NCBI GenBank assembly: GCA_017475745.1
Contig: JAFVEZ010000046.1
Location: 1 to 45,651 of the forward strand
DNA length: 45,651 bases
Direction: 5' to 3'
DNA from: Selenomonadaceae bacterium
Lineage (GTDB): Bacteria; Bacillota; Negativicutes; Selenomonadales; Selenomonadaceae
The position numbers and the translations under genes are program-made. The notes under the pieces are model-generated. The model was not told the origin of the DNA and did no database searches. It was given only the letters and a program-made list of their open reading frames with translations. How positions within the stretch are numbered: position 1 is the stretch's first letter; the number at the start of each line of letters is the position of its first letter. Below are positions 44,452-45,651 of the stretch, in pieces.

Positions 44452-45165
44452 ATGGAGAAAATGTTGGATATAAAGGATATCAACGTTTATTATGGTGCAA
44501 TTCACGCAATCAAAGGCATAAATTTAACTGTCAATAAAGGTGAGATTGTCACGTTGATTGGTGCCAATGGCGCCGGTAAATCTACAACATTGCGGACGAT
44601 CTCCGGCTTGTTAAAACCCAAAACCGGAAGTATCGAGTTCCTTGGAAAGAACATCGCCGCAATGCCCGCCCACCAAATAGTCAAGGAAGGTATCTCACAA
44701 GTGCCAGAAGGCCGCAGAATCTTCGCTGAGATGACTGTCGTTGAAAATCTTGAGTTAGGTGCATTTATACGAACCGACAGAGAAGCTGTAGAAGAAGATA
44801 TGCAAATGGTCTTCAGACGCTTTCCAAGGCTTGAAGAGCGCCGCGAACAATTAGCTGGCACTCTCTCCGGCGGCGAACAGCAGATGCTTGCAATGGGCAG
44901 GGCGCTGATGAGTCGTCCGAAACTGCTGCTCCTCGATGAGCCGTCAATGGGTTTAGCGCCGCTGCTCATCAAGGAGATATTCTCAATCATTGAGGACATC
45001 AACAAAACCGGCACGACGGTGCTACTCGTCGAACAAAACGCAAATATGGCGCTGTCAATAGCCAATCGCGCGTATGTCCTTGAAACAGGTAGAATTACTC
45101 TATCTGGCGACGCGCAAAAATTGGCAGCAAGTGAGGAAGTCCGAAAGGCTTACTTAGGCGGATAG
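44452..45165 (+). CDS. livF: Branched-chain amino acid ABC transporter ATPase LivF
   Basis: ATPase subunit of high-affinity Leu/Ile/Val import, 237 residues. Walker A is GANGAGKSTT, the Q-loop region ISQVPEGRRIFAEMTV is typical of LivF, the signature is LSGGEQQMLAMGRAL, and Walker B is LLLLDEPSMGLAP followed by the His-less LLVEQNA. It normally ends a livKHMGF operon, but here the upstream gene is the Hsp70 homologue, 21 bases away, and livG, livH, livM and livK are absent. It ends at the 45186-45224 terminator. It may serve permeases encoded elsewhere. Confidence 0.92.
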   Translation: MEKMLDIKDINVYYGAIHAIKGINLTVNKGEIVTLIGANGAGKSTTLRTISGLLKPKTGSIEFLGKNIAAMPAHQIVKEGISQVPEGRRIFAEMTVVENLELGAFIRTDREAVEEDMQMVFRRFPRLEERREQLAGTLSGGEQQMLAMGRALMSRPKLLLLDEPSMGLAPLLIKEIFSIIEDINKTGTTVLLVEQNANMALSIANRAYVLETGRITLSGDAQKLAASEEVRKAYLGG

Positions 45166-45185
45166 AGATTAATCGTACAAACAAT

Positions 45186-45224
45186 AAGAGACTGTATCGA
45201 CTATAATAACTGATACAGTCTCTT
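45186..45224. terminator. Bidirectional terminator between livF and the second RTX gene
   Basis: A perfect 13-bp stem, AAGAGACTGTATC (45186-45198) with GATACAGTCTCTT (45212-45224), and a 13-base loop. It lies between convergent genes, with short T-rich ends on both strands. Confidence 0.75.
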
Positions 45225-45249
45225 TAATTGTGCATCTATTTAAAAATTA

Positions 45250-45651
45250 CTACTTCTCGGACTTATTGCTGGTAAGTACGCTATTCATTTGATTAACTTC
45301 AAGCTGCAAACCATATTTATAATCCGTATTCACAATGCTTGAATCGCTCTTCATGATAGTGCTGACTTCGGCGGTAGTGAAGTTGTTGTCGTCTTCGGTA
45401 AACCAGCGTTCCTCGTAGTTGCTTGCCTTTGTGATGTTGAGTTTAATGCCCTTGGCGTTTTTGAGGGTCACCTTTCCAGAGCCAACACTGACGACCACAT
45501 CATTGCCGCTGTTGAGGGTCGAGTAAGAGCCGGTGATCCTCAGCCTGTCCGAAGCGGAGTAGTCGGTGATCACATCATTGCCGTCACCGGACGAGTAGAC
45601 GAAGACATCAGCACCAGCACCACCAGTGAGGGTGTCGTTACCCTTGCCACC
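45250..45651 (-). CDS. C-terminal part of a second RTX protein, cut by the window edge
   Basis: The minus-strand frame runs open to the right edge: 133 residues are visible, beginning GGKGNDTLTGGAGADVFVY and continuing SSGDGNDVITDYS, then VGSGKVTLKNAKGIKLNI and the tail NYEERWFTEDDNNF, ending SNKSEK. These are RTX nonapeptides, the 60-residue unit also seen six times in the protein at 19903-23979, and the same C-terminal tail type. It is therefore another probable cargo of the type I system encoded at 13803-19655. Its N-terminus and any binding domains are outside the window. Confidence 0.85.
   Translation of the reverse strand, partial: GGKGNDTLTGGAGADVFVYSSGDGNDVITDYSASDRLRITGSYSTLNSGNDVVVSVGSGKVTLKNAKGIKLNITKASNYEERWFTEDDNNFTTAEVSTIMKSDSSIVNTDYKYGLQLEVNQMNSVLTSNKSEK

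Overview
The window reads like a chromosome segment from a diderm Firmicute of the Negativicutes, most like the Selenomonadaceae. This is inferred from gene content and not from a database match. Low-GC-Firmicute traits are the rplU-prp-rpmA cluster with an N-terminally extended L27, strong Shine-Dalgarno sites and frequent TTG/GTG starts. Traits needing an outer membrane or typical of Negativicutes are type I secretion genes, RTX proteins and SLH-domain surface proteins. No phage, insertion sequence, CRISPR array or rRNA operon was seen. One tRNA gene, tRNA-Leu(UAG), is present.

Layout. 1-485: start of a leftward gene, then a promoter and a structured leader. 486-5113 (+): sugar-binding lipoprotein, membrane diguanylate cyclase and a PLP C-S lyase. 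5180-9508 (-): fructose PTS operon, read fruK, an extra IIA-IIB protein, a small secreted protein and fruA (IIABC). The small gene is thrown out of frame by a run of ten G. 9653-13712 (-): lepA, a Cys-rich exported peptide, tRNA-Leu, a PduO-type cobalamin adenosyltransferase and a glycosyltransferase. 13803-26691 (-): a surface and secretion locus with ABC exporter, HlyD adaptor, second ABC exporter, a 1358-residue RTX/C-type-lectin protein, an SLH protein and a protein with five dockerin-like calcium modules. 27023-28997 (+): GH32 fructosidase and shikimate kinase. 29047-34395 (-): SstT, L27, Prp, L21, a Cof-type HAD phosphatase and a glycogen branching enzyme. 34656-40037 (+): cysS, dTDP-glucose dehydratase, a GT8 glycosyltransferase, an NlpC/P60 protein and an L,D-transpeptidase. 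40043-41690 (-): purM and purN. 41981-45165 (+): a GrpE-like protein, a divergent lidless Hsp70 and livF. 45250 to the right edge (-): the C-terminus of a second RTX protein.

How the genes work together. The exporter order ABC-HlyD-ABC matches the two-ATPase RtxB-RtxD-RtxE type of type I secretion. Both ABC proteins carry C39-like domains lacking the catalytic cysteine, so the expected cargo is leaderless and carries a C-terminal signal. The adjacent RTX/lectin protein and the partial RTX protein at the right edge share a C-terminal tail with the core NYEERWF, which fits a common export signal. The polydockerin protein also lacks a Sec signal and is a candidate cargo. Fructose import and phosphorylation (fruA, fruK) and fructan or sucrose cleavage (GH32) form a second theme. 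Cell-envelope building (dTDP-sugar, GT8, NlpC/P60, L,D-transpeptidase) forms a third.

The most unusual items are the G10 tract that switches a secreted protein frame, the polydockerin/SH3/cysteine-free CHAP-like protein, the two-ABC exporter with its lectin-bearing RTX cargo, the degenerate Hsp70-GrpE pair, a stand-alone PTS IIAB protein with an altered IIB loop, and a 14-codon reading frame overlapping the start of glgB.
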